From CAYVXE01 sp964455375 (GTDB lineage: Bacteria; Zhuqueibacterota; Zhuqueibacteria; Oceanimicrobiales; Oceanimicrobiaceae): DNA of 64,000 nt. Both the position numbers and the translations under genes were made by a program. The first letter of the stretch is position 1; each line of letters starts with the position of its first letter. Shown here in pieces: positions 54,336-62,944 of the stretch. The notes beneath the pieces were generated by a model, which was given only the letters and a program-made list of their open reading frames with translations, ran no database searches and had not been told where the DNA came from. Location of the stretch: NCBI GenBank assembly GCA_964455375.1, contig CAYVXE010000006.1, positions 9,074 through 73,073 of the forward strand. The letters run 5' to 3'.

Positions 54336-54919
54336 CTCACGGAGTGTATTTACGACAAATAGGTTGTATTAATCAACAAATCCTGCGTTTAAATATCAAG
54401 TTTATTTCTGCAAAAATGTTGTGGACATTCTTTTCTGTAAAATTAGAGCGGCATTGGGAGTTTAAGTAGCGGAAAGCGACATGGTTTGCTGGTTTTAAGG
54501 AAAGACCTTCTGCCGCGTGTGCGGTGTTGTTATTTTGAGGGGATTCTTTTTACTGCCCGTGCGGGATTTTCAGCCTCGTGCACTGCCCACACGAAAGGAC
54601 GAGCACACAAATCCATGACGAGCTTTTGTTGATGTTCCTCAGTAATCTAAACAAACCTTGCGAAGGTTTCGAACCTTCGCAAGGTTACCACTTTTCCAGA
54701 CTCGCAAGGGATTTACACTCCCCCTCTTTTTACCATGAAATTCCTTGCGTAACGAATGAACAAGGAATTGCAATTCCACTCAACTAAAATATGTAACAAC
54801 TCAACCTTCAATACGGCACAATCGCCAAAACATCATTCCGGCCGCTGACTCAACGGTGCGTCAGGGTTTCTCCGGTTTAGCCGGACGGGTTAGGAATGAA
54901 GCCGGGACGCGCAATAAAA
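54336..54919. repeat. Intergenic region with repeats F1 (hairpin) and G1
   Basis: No gene is visible. F1: AACCTTGCGAAGGTT (54654-54668) and AACCTTCGCAAGGTT (54672-54686) form a perfect 15-bp hairpin with a 3-nt loop. A segment starting about 54615 (TGACGAGC...TTGATGTTCC) leads into it. G1 follows at about 54697-54849 (CCTTGCGTAACGAATGAACA). Related copies F2 and G2 lie in the same orientation on the other side of the DUF6883/DUF4926-like pair. Confidence 0.8.
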
Positions 54920-55162
54920 CTATGCAACCTCTAAAGAACGAACGTTGAAAATCCCATTTTTATTTAAGGGTTCGATATCTGACTCAGGCACGGTGACTAC
55001 AGAAATGGTATCGCCGAGAACATTAAAAACCTCTAAAGAATATCCATCTTGCGAACCTTCAGATGGATGATGTTCGACGATCGTTGCCACATCTCCCTTT
55101 TTTAATCCTTTCGCAGAAATATCTTTGAGTAAGACCACCTCTTTGAATAGTTCGAATTTCAT
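54920..55162 (-). CDS. DUF4926-like small protein
   Basis: An 80-residue protein with the DUF4926 pattern: an initial FELFKEVVLLKDISAKGLKK, then GDVATIVEHHPSEG and a YSLEVFNVLGDTISVVTVPE strand pair. From memory DUF4926 proteins are often encoded beside DUF6883 proteins as a two-gene module suspected to be toxin-antitoxin-like. Here the ATG overlaps the restored stop of that partner (ATGA) and has GAGGAGAAG upstream. Function inferred from this pairing only. Confidence 0.75.
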   Translation of the reverse strand: MKFELFKEVVLLKDISAKGLKKGDVATIVEHHPSEGSQDGYSLEVFNVLGDTISVVTVPESDIEPLNKNGIFNVRSLEVA

Positions 55163-55498
55163 CGCTCACTTCTCCTCTTATCCGGATAAATTGTGATGAA
55201 TTTGGTTACCGCTGTCTGATATTCTTTCATCCAAATGGAACATACGTGAAGAGTATTTACCATTTGGGCCGGACAATGTTCCTCTTATCTCATACATCTG
55301 ACCATAATCATTTTTAGCCGTGGGGACAGCATCACATGATAGTATTTGCGTTCGCAAGTCATTTTCAAATATTTGCCAATTTTCTTGAGTGTATCCCGCA
55401 TCGTTCAACCATTTGGATTTATCATTTCTCTTTTTTGCTATGAGCAAATAATTTATTATCTTTTCAGGTGTAATTACAGTCTCTATTGATAATTTCAT
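55159..55498 (-). pseudogene. DUF6883-like gene with a frameshift near its 3' end
   Basis: The open frame from the ATG at 55498 encodes 106 residues and stops at 55178-55180. Its first 85 residues have the DUF6883 style (VITPEKIINYLLIAKKRNDK, WLNDAGYTQENWQIFENDLR, YEIRGTLSGPNGKYSSR). The next residues in that frame look unlike the family. Skipping one base after KYSSR gives CSIWMKEYQTAVTKFITIYP and then DKRRSER, which fits the usual aromatic ...TxYP ending, yields 112 residues and ends in TGA overlapping the DUF4926 ATG. So there is one extra base (or two missing), either a sequencing error or real inactivation. It is the first gene of the pair. Confidence 0.72.
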
Positions 55499-55802
55499 AC
55501 TTTATGTACACTATTGATCCTTAAATAAAATACGACAACCCGAAAAAAAGATCAAGGGGTTTGCTATATAATGCAACACGCTCGCCACACTCTTGTGACA
55601 CAAGCTCTCAAGAAATTTACACCCTCCGTCTTTCTACCATGAAATCCCTTGCGTAACGAATGAACAAGGAATTGCGTTTCCACTCAACTGACGCACGCAA
55701 CAACTCACCCTTCAGTACGGAATCATCGCCCAAAAAACAATTCCAGGCACTGCTATAAAGCCAATAGTCCTGCTTGTCCACAAAATCCCGACGAACATAA
55801 AC
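55499..55802. repeat. Intergenic region with repeat G2
   Basis: About 55601-55754 repeats G1 (54697-54849) in direct orientation at roughly 80% by eye, sharing CCTTGCGTAACGAATGAACA and CACTCAACT. No gene is seen in this stretch. Confidence 0.75.
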
Positions 55803-55907
55803 CTATTCTTTCTCTTGTTTTTTCTTTTGTGCTACCCTTTTTGCCTCTTTTTTTATGTTTGTTTGTTTTGTTTTCTTATCTTTATCCTTCTTACCTTTAT
55901 CTCCCAT
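55803..55907 (-). CDS. Tiny lysine-rich protein (34 residues)
   Basis: An ATG at 55905-55907 is preceded, ten bases upstream, by a full AGGAGG (55918-55923) and opens a frame of 34 codons: MGDKGKKDKDKKTKQTNIKK followed by EAKRVAQKKKQEKE. Nearly half the residues are lysine. I recall similar very small MGDK-starting lysine-rich proteins in several phyla, annotated only as hypothetical. The strong ribosome site and isolated position argue that it is real. A nucleic-acid-binding or ribosome-associated role would fit the charge, but this is a guess. Confidence 0.55.
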   Translation of the reverse strand: MGDKGKKDKDKKTKQTNIKKEAKRVAQKKKQEKE

Positions 55908-55923
55908 ATCTTCTTCACCTCCT

Positions 55924-56204
55924 TTTCTAAAGAATAGAAATTATAAAAACCGAACACAAGTTTATTTATCCTACATTCTAAAAAAAACATCAAGTTTCAC
56001 TGCTCATGGGGTATTTACAGCCCCGCCACCGCTCATCCGGGCGGGCGAGTAACAATTCCCTGACGAGCATTTTTTTGATGTTCCCCTGTAATCCAAACAA
56101 ACCTTGCGAAGGTTCGAAATCTTCGCAAGGTTCTAAAGATGACCGAATTGCAGCCTGCGACCCGACGGGCACAATTAAATATTTCCTTTCGGGGAATAAA
56201 AAAC
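55924..56204. repeat. Intergenic region with hairpin repeat F2
   Basis: 56100-56132 repeats the F1 hairpin: AACCTTGCGAAGGTT, then an arm differing by one base (ATCTTCGCAAGGTT). It is preceded, as in F1, by CTGACGAGC and TTGATGTTCC. No gene is seen between the lysine-rich gene and the TetR promoter region. Confidence 0.75.
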
Positions 56205-56257
56205 TTGACTTTTTGTTTTAAATTTTATACCATAGTTTAATTTTATGTTATAGTTTA
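56205..56257 (+). promoter_or_regulatory. Candidate promoter and direct repeats before the TetR gene
   Basis: TTGACT (56205-56210) and TACCAT (56228-56233) are spaced by 17 nt. Two direct copies of ATAGTTTA (56232-56239 and 56250-56257), 18 bp apart, overlap and follow the -10 and could be a regulator-binding site. These are pattern-based guesses in AT-rich DNA. Confidence 0.4.
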
Positions 56258-56284
56258 TTTATATACCGCAACCCATTTACTGAC

Positions 56285-56926
56285 TTGAAAACAGCTTATA
56301 AACAATTTCCACTGAAAGACCGGAAAAGCGCCAGACTAAAATTACGAATTTTAGAGAGCACGCTGGATTTGATGGGAACAGGCCCGTTCAGGGAAATCAG
56401 CGTCGACCAGATCGCCGACCGGGCAGAAATTTCCAGAGGCACCCTCTTCAACTATTTCCCACAAAAGAAAGAAATCATGTTTTACTACTTTGAAATCTGG
56501 AATTTTCACCGCTCGGTTGAACAACTGCAAAAGCCACTCACCGGCGTCCGGGCCATCGAGCGACTGTTTCTGCAATCCGCCAGTATTTATAAAAAACGTC
56601 CGGGTGTGGCGCTTAGTGTTCTGTCCTTCATTGCAGATTTGCGGGAGAAACCGCAACGCATTGCCATAAGCCCGGCGGAGCGCAGACTCCTTTACCCAAA
56701 CCTGGAAAACATTGAGCACATTGAAATTTTGCAATTGTATGAACGGTTTAATCTGCATGTGGAGGAAGCGCTGAAAGCGAAAAACATCAACACGTCGTTG
56801 TCAAAAAAGGACATCGTGAATTTACTGGAAACAATCTGGTACGGCGGATTTATGGTGGCACACATGAGCGGCAAAGACATTGAGAGTGTTTATAAATCAA
56901 ATTTGAAATGGCTTAAGCCAGAATGA
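56285..56926 (+). CDS. TetR-family transcriptional regulator
   Basis: A 213-residue regulator with a typical TetR helix-turn-helix: RILESTLDLMGTGPFREISV, DQIADRAEISRGTLFNYFPQ, KKEIMFYYFEIW. The ligand-binding half is divergent, as usual. It is on the plus strand 470 bp before the beta-oxidation genes, so it probably represses them and responds to an acyl-CoA (inference from position). The frame opens at a TTG at 56285 without a clear ribosome site; no better ATG exists before the HTH. Confidence 0.85.
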   Translation: MKTAYKQFPLKDRKSARLKLRILESTLDLMGTGPFREISVDQIADRAEISRGTLFNYFPQKKEIMFYYFEIWNFHRSVEQLQKPLTGVRAIERLFLQSASIYKKRPGVALSVLSFIADLREKPQRIAISPAERRLLYPNLENIEHIEILQLYERFNLHVEEALKAKNINTSLSKKDIVNLLETIWYGGFMVAHMSGKDIESVYKSNLKWLKPE

Positions 56927-56977
56927 TTTTTTGGGGGTTCTATGTTGCTTTAAGCGGGTAAATAGTTTTCTTAAATA

Positions 56978-57279
56978 AGCCACGGATTCACATCCGGCAG
57001 TTGCCGGAGACACGGATAAAATGAGTTTAGAATATGAAGACATAACAGAGGCAATTATAGGTTCAGTATTTGAAGTGCACAATATTCTCGGTTATAGTTT
57101 TTTAGAGAAAGTCTATCAAAAAGCACTACAAGTTGAATTGTTACGCCGGGGATATTCTGCAGAAATAGAACATCCCTTAAAGGTAAAGTTTAAGGGTGTT
57201 ATTGTAGGCGAATATGAGGCTGATTTGCTTGTCGATGAAAAAGTAATCGTGGAACTTAAATCAGTGTGAATCCGTGGCT
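56978..57279 (+). repeat. Inverted-repeat-bounded 302-bp element containing a GxxExxY-like gene
   Basis: AGCCACGGATTCACA at 56978-56992 is repeated perfectly inverted at 57265-57279 (TGTGAATCCGTGGCT). The 302-bp segment between the outer ends contains a single small gene, whose TGA stop lies inside the right repeat. The AGCCACGGAT motif also starts the tandem units at 63747. No target-site duplication is obvious. Confidence 0.75.
57021..57269 (+). CDS. GxxExxY-family (PDDEXK_3) protein, C-terminally shortened
   Basis: An 82-residue protein with the family pattern: DITEAIIGSVFEVHNILGYS, FLEKVYQKALQVELLRRGYS, then KVKFKGVIVGEYEADLLVDE and VIVELKSV. The nuclease-like core residues Asp (EADLLV) and Glu-x-Lys (VELK) are present. 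The first Gly of the GxxExxY motif is Ser here (SFLEKVY). Usual members have about 125 residues and continue some 40 residues beyond ELK; this one stops at a TGA provided by the right inverted repeat. No function is established for the family; activity of this short form is doubtful. Confidence 0.78.
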   Translation: MSLEYEDITEAIIGSVFEVHNILGYSFLEKVYQKALQVELLRRGYSAEIEHPLKVKFKGVIVGEYEADLLVDEKVIVELKSV

Positions 57280-57396
57280 AAAGGGTCCCTCGTAGTACTC
57301 CTTTATCCACTCTAATCTACATAGAGCGTTTTATAATGGATAGCTTTCAAATTTTCTCAGGCAAAATTTTACCAACTTAAAACTTAGGAGACGAAC

Positions 57397-59700
57397 ATGA
57401 AAAAAGCGATTAATCGGGCTGCCGTGCTTGGCGCCGGCACCATGGGCGCCACCATTGCAGCTCACCTGGCCAACGCCGGTGTTCCAACTCTGCTGCTGGA
57501 CATTCCGGCAACAGATGGCGACGACCGCAATGCCATTGTGAAAGCCGGACTTAAACGAGCGGCCAAAGCGCGTCCGGCGGCATTCATGCACCGTGACCGG
57601 CAAAAACTCATTACCATCGGCAATTTCGATGACGACCTGCCGAAAATCGCCGCAGCGGATTGGGTGGTGGAAGCCGTCCTCGAAAAACCGGATATTAAAC
57701 GCAGTTTGTGGGAAAGAGTCGAAAAAGTCGCTGCTGCAGATGCGATCATTTCCAGTAACTCCAGCGGCATTCCCATGCGAATGCAAACCGACGGCCGTTC
57801 TGACGAATTTAAGAAACGGTTTCTCGGCACGCATTTTTTCAATCCGCCACGCTATTTGCATCTCCTTGAACTGATTCCACTGCCGGAAACGTCACCGGAT
57901 GTTGTGGAACAGATGCGCAACTTTGGTGACCGGGTTTTAGGCAAAGGCGTGGTCGTCGCCAACGACGTCCCCGGTTTCATCGCCAATCGTATCGCCGCTC
58001 AGAGTATTGTTGAAATTTTTCGGGCGACTGTCGATTTAGGGCTTGGCATCGAGGAAGTGGATGCCCTCATGGGGCCACTCGTGGGACGGCCAAAAAGCGC
58101 TATCTTTCGCACCAACGACATTACCGGCATCGATATCATGAAATACGTGGCCGAGAACCTGTCCAAAGCCACCGGTGAAGATTTTACGCTGCCGCCTTTT
58201 GTGGATCAACTTGTGGAGCGCAACTGGCTGGGTGATAAGACCGGCCACGGCTTCTACAAAAAAACCAAAGATGAAAAAGGCAAACGCAAAATTCTGACCT
58301 TAAATCTCCAAACGTTTGAATACGAAGACAAGGGCAGGGTCAACTTGCCGGAACTTGAACCAGTTCAAAAGCTACCAACCGCCATCCAACGCTACAAGGC
58401 GTTACTGGAACTCCCGGGGAAAATCGGTGATTTCATGCGTCGTACCACCTACTCATCGCTGCATTACGCTGGTAAAATGCACGGCATCGTCGCGGATTCA
58501 GTGTTCGAGATCGACAACGGCATGAAATGGGGCTACGGCATGGAAATCGGCAGTTTTGAATTGTGCGATGCGCTGGGCCTCGAAAACGTCGTCGCTGTGT
58601 TTAAGGAAAATGGCTGGGATATTCCTGAGGTGTTTGCTGCGAAATTATCTGCAAAGGAAAAAACCTTCTACCCGGCAGATGCCCCGCCGCCGCGTGCGGA
58701 AGGCATTTTGATGCTTAAGGACGTCCGTCGCGATAAAAAGAACATCCTTCGTTCTCTCAAAGGCGCCAGTTTATTGGACATCGGTGATGGCGTCGCCCTG
58801 CTGGAGTTTCATAGTCCTGCAAACACCCTCGGAGAGGATGCGGTACAGTTGGCGCTGGAATCCCGCGACATCGTCGCAAAAGACTTTGCAGGTCTGGTGG
58901 TGGGAAATCAGCAGGACAAATTTTCCGCCGGCGCCTTTCTTGCCCCGCTGCTGCAATTAGCTCGCTCCGGAAATTGGGATGACATTGCGAAAGCCACGCA
59001 ATCCTTTCAGCAAATGATGCTCACATTCCGCTACAGTCCATTTCCCGTAGTTGCCGCGCCTTTCAACATGACTCTCGGCGGCGGCTGTGAACTCTGTTTA
59101 TGGAGTAACGCGGTGCAGGCACACGCTGAATTGTACATGGGTTTAGTGGAAGCGGGCGTCGGTTTGATTCCCGCCGGTGGCGGTACCACCGAAATGCTCA
59201 TTCGGTTTACCGATGCAACAGGAGCCGGACCAAATGAATTTGACGGAGTGAGAAAAGCCTTTGAACTCATTTCCATGGCCAAAGTTTCGACCTCGGCGCT
59301 GGAGGCACGTTCTCTGGGATTTTTGAATGACCAGGCTGAAATTACCATGAATCAGGATCGCCTCATTGCAGACGCAAAACAACGCGTGTTGGGATTAGCA
59401 CCGAATTACAAAACGCCGGAGAAACGAATGGTCAGAGTTTTAGGGGATGCGGCTTTTGCAAATTTGAAAACGGGCGTCTATCTCATGCATGAAGCGAAAT
59501 ATATCACGGACTACGAAGTGCATCTCGCTACGACGCTGGCAAAGGTGCTTTCCGGCGGCACGTTGAACCATGCCGCGGAGGTTTCTGAAGATTACCTTCT
59601 GGAACTGGAACGTGAAGCGTTTCTACAGCTTTGCGGTCAGGAAAAAACGCAGGAGCGGATTGAATACATGTTAAAAAACAGAAAACCGCTGAGGAACTAA
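57397..59700 (+). CDS. 3-hydroxyacyl-CoA dehydrogenase/enoyl-CoA hydratase fusion (FadN-like)
   Basis: A 767-residue beta-oxidation enzyme with the dehydrogenase first: NAD site AAVLGAGTMGATIAAHLANA, the catalytic stretch SSNSSGIPM...GTHFFNPP (His in the dehydrogenase dyad) and NDVPGFIANRI. The C-terminal third is an enoyl-CoA hydratase/crotonase fold (MTLGGGCELCLWSN, GLVEAGVGLIPAGGG). The domain order is that of FadN/FadB2-type proteins, the reverse of E. coli FadB. TAGGAGA precedes the ATG. It is the first of a plus-strand run with thiolase, acyl-CoA dehydrogenase and SDR genes, making a complete fatty or aryl side-chain oxidation set. Confidence 0.92.
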   Translation: MKKAINRAAVLGAGTMGATIAAHLANAGVPTLLLDIPATDGDDRNAIVKAGLKRAAKARPAAFMHRDRQKLITIGNFDDDLPKIAAADWVVEAVLEKPDIKRSLWERVEKVAAADAIISSNSSGIPMRMQTDGRSDEFKKRFLGTHFFNPPRYLHLLELIPLPETSPDVVEQMRNFGDRVLGKGVVVANDVPGFIANRIAAQSIVEIFRATVDLGLGIEEVDALMGPLVGRPKSAIFRTNDITGIDIMKYVAENLSKATGEDFTLPPFVDQLVERNWLGDKTGHGFYKKTKDEKGKRKILTLNLQTFEYEDKGRVNLPELEPVQKLPTAIQRYKALLELPGKIGDFMRRTTYSSLHYAGKMHGIVADSVFEIDNGMKWGYGMEIGSFELCDALGLENVVAVFKENGWDIPEVFAAKLSAKEKTFYPADAPPPRAEGILMLKDVRRDKKNILRSLKGASLLDIGDGVALLEFHSPANTLGEDAVQLALESRDIVAKDFAGLVVGNQQDKFSAGAFLAPLLQLARSGNWDDIAKATQSFQQMMLTFRYSPFPVVAAPFNMTLGGGCELCLWSNAVQAHAELYMGLVEAGVGLIPAGGGTTEMLIRFTDATGAGPNEFDGVRKAFELISMAKVSTSALEARSLGFLNDQAEITMNQDRLIADAKQRVLGLAPNYKTPEKRMVRVLGDAAFANLKTGVYLMHEAKYITDYEVHLATTLAKVLSGGTLNHAAEVSEDYLLELEREAFLQLCGQEKTQERIEYMLKNRKPLRN

Positions 59701-59878
59701 TTTCAAAATGACAAATGTCAAAGCTCAAATTTCAAATTACTGAATTGTAAATGACGTTTGAAATTTATTTGATATTTGGTTTTTGAAATTGGGATTTCTC
59801 TATGATTTGAATCTTCCGTACTTCCTGTTTTAAAAACTGTTCTAAAAACGATTTTTCAAACTAATAGCAGGTAAAATC

Positions 59879-61069
59879 ATGAACAAAAATAGCAAACGAG
59901 AAGCCGTTATCGTCAGTGCGGTGCGGACACCGGTGGGCCGGGGTAAAAAAGGCACGCTGGTGAACACACGTCCGGATGACCTGGGCACGCTGGTCATCGA
60001 AGAAGCCGTAAAACGTGCCGGAATTGAAAATGAGCAAATAGAAGATGTGATTATGGGCTGCGCCATGCCCGAAGGTGAGCAGGGTCTGAACATCGCTCGT
60101 ATTTGCGCCCTTATGGCCGGACTCCCGGACCAGGTGGGTGGCGTAACGGTGAACCGCTTCTGCTCCAGCGGCCTGCAATCCATTGCCATGGCCGCACAAA
60201 GCATCATCAGCGGCATGAATGACTGCTTGGTGGCGGGCGGCGTGGAGTCCATGTCCATGTTGCCAATGTCCGGAAATAAATTCTCTGCCAACCCGCACGT
60301 CGTCGACACCCGGCCGGAAGTGTACATTAGCATGGGATTGACTGCCGAAAACGTCGCAAAAAAATATCATGTCGCCCGCAAAGAGCAGGATGAATTCGCC
60401 CTGCGGAGTCATGAAAAAGCAGCCACCGCACAGGACGCTGGAAAGTTTAACGACGAAATCGTTGCCGTTCCGGTGCGGGTGGACACATTGGCAGGGACAC
60501 AAACGACGTCAAAAACAGTCTCATTTGAAAAAGATGAACTCATTCGGCGTGGGACCAACATGGAACAGATGGCCAACCTCAAACCATCGTTTAAATTAGG
60601 CGGGTCTGTCACCCCGGGAAACTCCTCTCCTCTTTCCGACGGCGCCGCAGCCACCGTTGTGATGAGCCGTGACAAAGCAGACGAGTTGGGATGTCAGCCG
60701 TTAGCACGTTTTATTTCATTTGCAGCGGTGGGCGTTGCACCGGAACTCATGGGCATCGGACCGGTTGCCGCGGTTCCGAAAGCGCTGAAACTCGCCGGTA
60801 TGGAATTAAAAGATATCGATTTAATTGAACTCAATGAGGCGTTCGCGGCCCAATCCGTGGCTGTCATCAACGAATTGAACCTGCCGCAGGACAAGCTCAA
60901 TGTGAACGGCGGCGCCATTGCGCTGGGGCATCCCCTGGGTTGTACCGGCGCCAAACTTACGGCGACGGCTATTTATGAAGCCCGACGTCGCAATGCACAT
61001 TATGTTATGGTAACCATGTGCATCGGTGGCGGACAGGGTGCTGCCGGCATTTTTGAAATCTATTCATAA
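59879..61069 (+). CDS. Acetyl-CoA acyltransferase (3-ketoacyl-CoA thiolase)
   Basis: A 396-residue thiolase. Start motif REAVIVSAVRTPVGRGKKGT; nucleophilic Cys in TVNRFCSSGLQSIAMAAQ; His in GGAIALGHPLGCTGAK; the second Cys in MCIGGGQGAAGIF. Together with the preceding dehydrogenase/hydratase it completes thiolytic cleavage in beta-oxidation. An AGCAGGTAAAATC sequence precedes the ATG. The 178-bp space after the fusion gene has no visible terminator, so co-transcription is likely. Confidence 0.94.
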   Translation: MNKNSKREAVIVSAVRTPVGRGKKGTLVNTRPDDLGTLVIEEAVKRAGIENEQIEDVIMGCAMPEGEQGLNIARICALMAGLPDQVGGVTVNRFCSSGLQSIAMAAQSIISGMNDCLVAGGVESMSMLPMSGNKFSANPHVVDTRPEVYISMGLTAENVAKKYHVARKEQDEFALRSHEKAATAQDAGKFNDEIVAVPVRVDTLAGTQTTSKTVSFEKDELIRRGTNMEQMANLKPSFKLGGSVTPGNSSPLSDGAAATVVMSRDKADELGCQPLARFISFAAVGVAPELMGIGPVAAVPKALKLAGMELKDIDLIELNEAFAAQSVAVINELNLPQDKLNVNGGAIALGHPLGCTGAKLTATAIYEARRRNAHYVMVTMCIGGGQGAAGIFEIYS

Positions 61070-61093
61070 TTTATAGAATTGAAAGGAAACAAA

Positions 61094-62866
61094 ATGAGCA
61101 CAACTGCCACACGCCAGGGCGGGGCGTTTTTGCTGGAGGAGATGGCTCCCGCAGATGTCGTCACGCCTGAAGACTTTAATGATGAAATAAAACTTATTGC
61201 CCGGACATCGGATGAGTTTGCAGCGAATGAACTCATACCGATTATCGATCGCCTTGAAAAACAGGAACCCGGACTTAGCGAAATGCTGCTGCGTAAAGCC
61301 GGAGAGCTCGGCCTTCTCAGCCTTGAAATCGAAGAAGCACATGGCGGCTCCAACCTGCCAAAACTGGCGGCAACCGTTGTTGCAGAACGCATTACGGCAT
61401 CCGGAGGCTTTGGTACGTCTTACGGTTCCCACGTCACCATTGGGACGTTGCCCATCGTTTATTTCGGCACACCTGAACAGAAAGAACGTTATCTGCCGAA
61501 ACTTGCAACTGCTGAAATTATCGGCGCTTACGGTCTCACGGAACCCGGTTCCGGTTCCGATGCGTTGGGTGCAAAAACCATTGCCACACTCAGTGATGAC
61601 GGAAAATATTATGTTTTGAACGGTTCAAAGATTTTTATTTCAAACGGCGGTTTTGCGGATTTGTTCATCGTTTTCGCAAAAGTGGACGGCGATCGGGACA
61701 AGTTCAGTGCCTTCATCATCGAACGTGGATTCGCAGGCTTCTCCTCGGGATCAGAAGAAAAAAAGATGGGCATCAAATCTTCATCCACCACTCCCCTGCT
61801 TTTAGAAGACGTCAACGTGCCTGCAGAAAATTTGCTTGGCAACATCGGTGACGGTGCAAAGATCGCTTTTAATATTCTCAACATCGGCCGCTTCAAATTA
61901 GGCGCCAGTTGTGTCGGCGGCGCCAAAAGAGCACTTGCACTATCGGCAAAATATGCGCAGGAACGGGAACAATTTCATGTACCCATCGCGTCCTTCGGCA
62001 TGATTCAGGAAAAGTTGGCTGAAATGGCCGTGCGCATTTTTGCGGTGGAATCTGCGGTATACCGTTCCATCGGCTACATCGATGACCGAATCGGCGACAA
62101 TGAAGATCCGTTATCTCACCTGCAAGCCATCGAAGAATTCGCGCTGGAATGTTCCATGAGCAAAGTGCTCGGCAGCGAATTGCTGGATTTTGTCGCGGAC
62201 GAATCTGTGCAGGTTCACGGCGGTTACGGCTACACACAAGATTATGATGTTGAGCGGATTTACCGCGACAGCCGCATCAATCGCATATTTGAAGGCACGA
62301 ACGAAATTAACCGTTTGCTCATTCCAGGCCGGCTTCTGAAAAATGCACTAAAAGGCACGCTGCCGCTTTTTGACGTCATCCAAAAGCTGACCGTGGAAAT
62401 AAGCAAAGGTATCTTCGGCACAAATGGCCAACAGGGCTTACTCGCAGCGGAAATGCAAACAATTTCAAACCTGAAAAAATGCACGCTTTTAACGCTGGGT
62501 GCCGCGGCACAAAAATACGAAAAAGCGCTCAACAACGAACAGGAAATCCTCGCCCGTCTTGCAGACATGATCATGGCAATTTACGCGTCGGAATCCGCGT
62601 GCTTGCGGGCTCTAAAATTACACAATAGCAGCAAAGACGCCGGACACCAGGTCGCAGCCGCAAAAGTCTATGTACACGATTCTGCAGAACGTTGTGGTCA
62701 ATGGGCGCGAACAATCCTGTCCCGCTTCAAAGAAGGTGACGATTTGTTACAATCGTTGAAATTAGTGAGCAAATTAACGCAGCATGCCCCGGTGGACACA
62801 GTAGGGTTGCGGCGGGAATTAGCACAGGTTGTGTTGAAAGCAAACGGCTACCCGTTTGACTACTGA
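61094..62866 (+). CDS. Acyl-CoA dehydrogenase (long form)
   Basis: A 590-residue flavoenzyme that makes the first double bond in beta-oxidation. Conserved parts: GAYGLTEPGSGSDALGAKT, VLNGSKIFISNGGFADLFIV, QVHGGYGYTQDYDVERIYRD and RINRIFEGTNEINRLLIPGR with the catalytic Glu. After the 400-residue ACAD core there is an extra C-terminal domain of about 180 residues, as in very-long-chain ACADs. The ATG at 61094 is preferred (AAAGGA six bases before) over an upstream TTG. It follows the thiolase by 24 bp. Confidence 0.94.
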   Translation: MSTTATRQGGAFLLEEMAPADVVTPEDFNDEIKLIARTSDEFAANELIPIIDRLEKQEPGLSEMLLRKAGELGLLSLEIEEAHGGSNLPKLAATVVAERITASGGFGTSYGSHVTIGTLPIVYFGTPEQKERYLPKLATAEIIGAYGLTEPGSGSDALGAKTIATLSDDGKYYVLNGSKIFISNGGFADLFIVFAKVDGDRDKFSAFIIERGFAGFSSGSEEKKMGIKSSSTTPLLLEDVNVPAENLLGNIGDGAKIAFNILNIGRFKLGASCVGGAKRALALSAKYAQEREQFHVPIASFGMIQEKLAEMAVRIFAVESAVYRSIGYIDDRIGDNEDPLSHLQAIEEFALECSMSKVLGSELLDFVADESVQVHGGYGYTQDYDVERIYRDSRINRIFEGTNEINRLLIPGRLLKNALKGTLPLFDVIQKLTVEISKGIFGTNGQQGLLAAEMQTISNLKKCTLLTLGAAAQKYEKALNNEQEILARLADMIMAIYASESACLRALKLHNSSKDAGHQVAAAKVYVHDSAERCGQWARTILSRFKEGDDLLQSLKLVSKLTQHAPVDTVGLRRELAQVVLKANGYPFDY

Positions 62867-62944
62867 GTTTTAGTGGCTGAATCGTAAAGTTTTTTTAAAT
62901 TTCAACGGCACTGACCCAAAACCTTTAATGAAGGGATGTTCCGT

